DNA from: Thiomargarita sp.
GTDB lineage: Bacteria > Pseudomonadota > Gammaproteobacteria > Beggiatoales > Beggiatoaceae
Direction: 5' to 3'
DNA: 5,919 bases
Assembly (NCBI GenBank): GCA_020721025.1
Contig: DYNO01000189.1
Span: 1 to 5,919, forward strand
Below, piece by piece: positions 5,697-5,919 of the stretch. The notes beneath the pieces were generated by a model. That model worked only from the letters and a program-made list of their open reading frames with translations, was not told where the DNA came from and did no database searches. The position numbers were made by a program, and so were the translations under genes. Numbering within the stretch: the stretch's first letter is position 1; each line of letters begins with the position of its first letter.

Positions 5697-5846
5697 ATAG
5701 AACCGGTTTGACATCTTTAAAACTAAGCCGAATTTAAAACCAAACAGGTCTATAGAACTGGTTTGACATCTTTAAAACCGAACAAGTCCATAACCAAACA
5801 GGAATGACTTAATCCACTCCGTTTAAAGATATCAAATCGGTTCTAT
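5697..5846. repeat. Repeat element with inverted ends, downstream copy with tandem duplication
   Basis: Two copies of the left arm, starting ATAGAAC, occur at 5697-5723 and 5752-5778, and one inverted right arm at 5821-5846. Arm 5752-5778 and arm 5821-5846 can pair over about 25 positions, with one mismatch and two G-T wobbles. The left half is tandemly repeated with a period of 55 bases; the second half of the unit is recognisable as AACCAAACAGG at 5738-5748 and 5792-5802. The family is shared with 2459-2572. The bases AATG flank both sides (5691-5694 and 5847-5850), a possible but unproven target duplication. Confidence 0.75.
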
Positions 5847-5877
5847 AATGGCGAAGTGTTAAACATGTATTAAAAAT

Positions 5878-5900
5878 AAGTTATTTCAAACAGATAACTT
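5878..5900. repeat. Short palindrome near the right edge
   Basis: AAGTTAT (5878-5884) and ATAACTT (5894-5900) are perfect inverted repeats with a 9-base spacer. The size would suit an operator or a small hairpin for a gene beyond the window. In AT-rich DNA a 7-base match can be chance. Confidence 0.3.
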
Positions 5901-5919
5901 GATTGACGACACGCCCTAG

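Noticed and set aside
5708..5768. TTGACA hexamers (5708-5713 and 5763-5768) as promoter -35 boxes
   Set aside because: They are part of the repeat arms, and no good -10 hexamer follows at 16-18 bases in either copy.
5697..5846. CRISPR array
   Set aside because: There are only two direct copies plus one inverted copy of a 26-27 base unit, the spacing contains related sequence, and no cas genes are present.

Overview
The window is AT-rich DNA from a Gram-negative bacterium, most likely a gammaproteobacterium. The ModE/ModA pair points there. The signalling genes resemble regulator families found in cyanobacteria and in filamentous sulfur bacteria of the Beggiatoa/Thiotrichales type. That lineage guess is inference from protein flavour and repeat-rich intergenic DNA; it was not tested by a search.

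Left part (1-1805, minus strand): a two-gene molybdate operon, modE then modA, with the modE stop codon directly abutting the modA start. ModE is the molybdate-sensing repressor (winged helix plus two TOBE/Mop domains) and ModA is the periplasmic molybdate-binding protein. A 28-bp palindrome just upstream of modE (1778-1805) fits the known ModE operator and covers the likely -10 element, so the operon should be autorepressed when molybdate is plentiful. No modB or modC is visible in the 217 bases downstream of modA. That stretch instead contains a long imperfect hairpin (146-182).

Middle (1806-2583): about 780 bases without an intact gene. It holds the C-terminal relic of an IS200/IS605-type TnpB (about 1894-2058, plus strand), a small hairpin just after its stop, a stretch with nothing recognisable, and a short element with inverted ends (2459-2572) that finishes 11 bases before the next start codon.

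Right part (2584-5465, plus strand): a three-gene signalling cassette. It encodes a small GHKL-fold ATPase-like regulator, a single-domain STAS protein, and a large hybrid sensor kinase (coiled coil, PAS, HisKA, HATPase_c, receiver). Spacing and orientation suggest one operon. The first two genes look like the two partners of a partner-switching pair (anti-sigma-kinase-like and STAS antagonist), and the third is a soluble sensor that probably feeds into them.

Right flank (5466-5919): no gene. It holds an inverted-repeat pair (5553/5663) and a second, rearranged copy of the element found upstream of the cassette (5697-5846, with an internal tandem duplication of about 55 bp). The signalling cassette is therefore bracketed by two related repeat elements in the same orientation. 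This is the most unusual architectural feature of the window.
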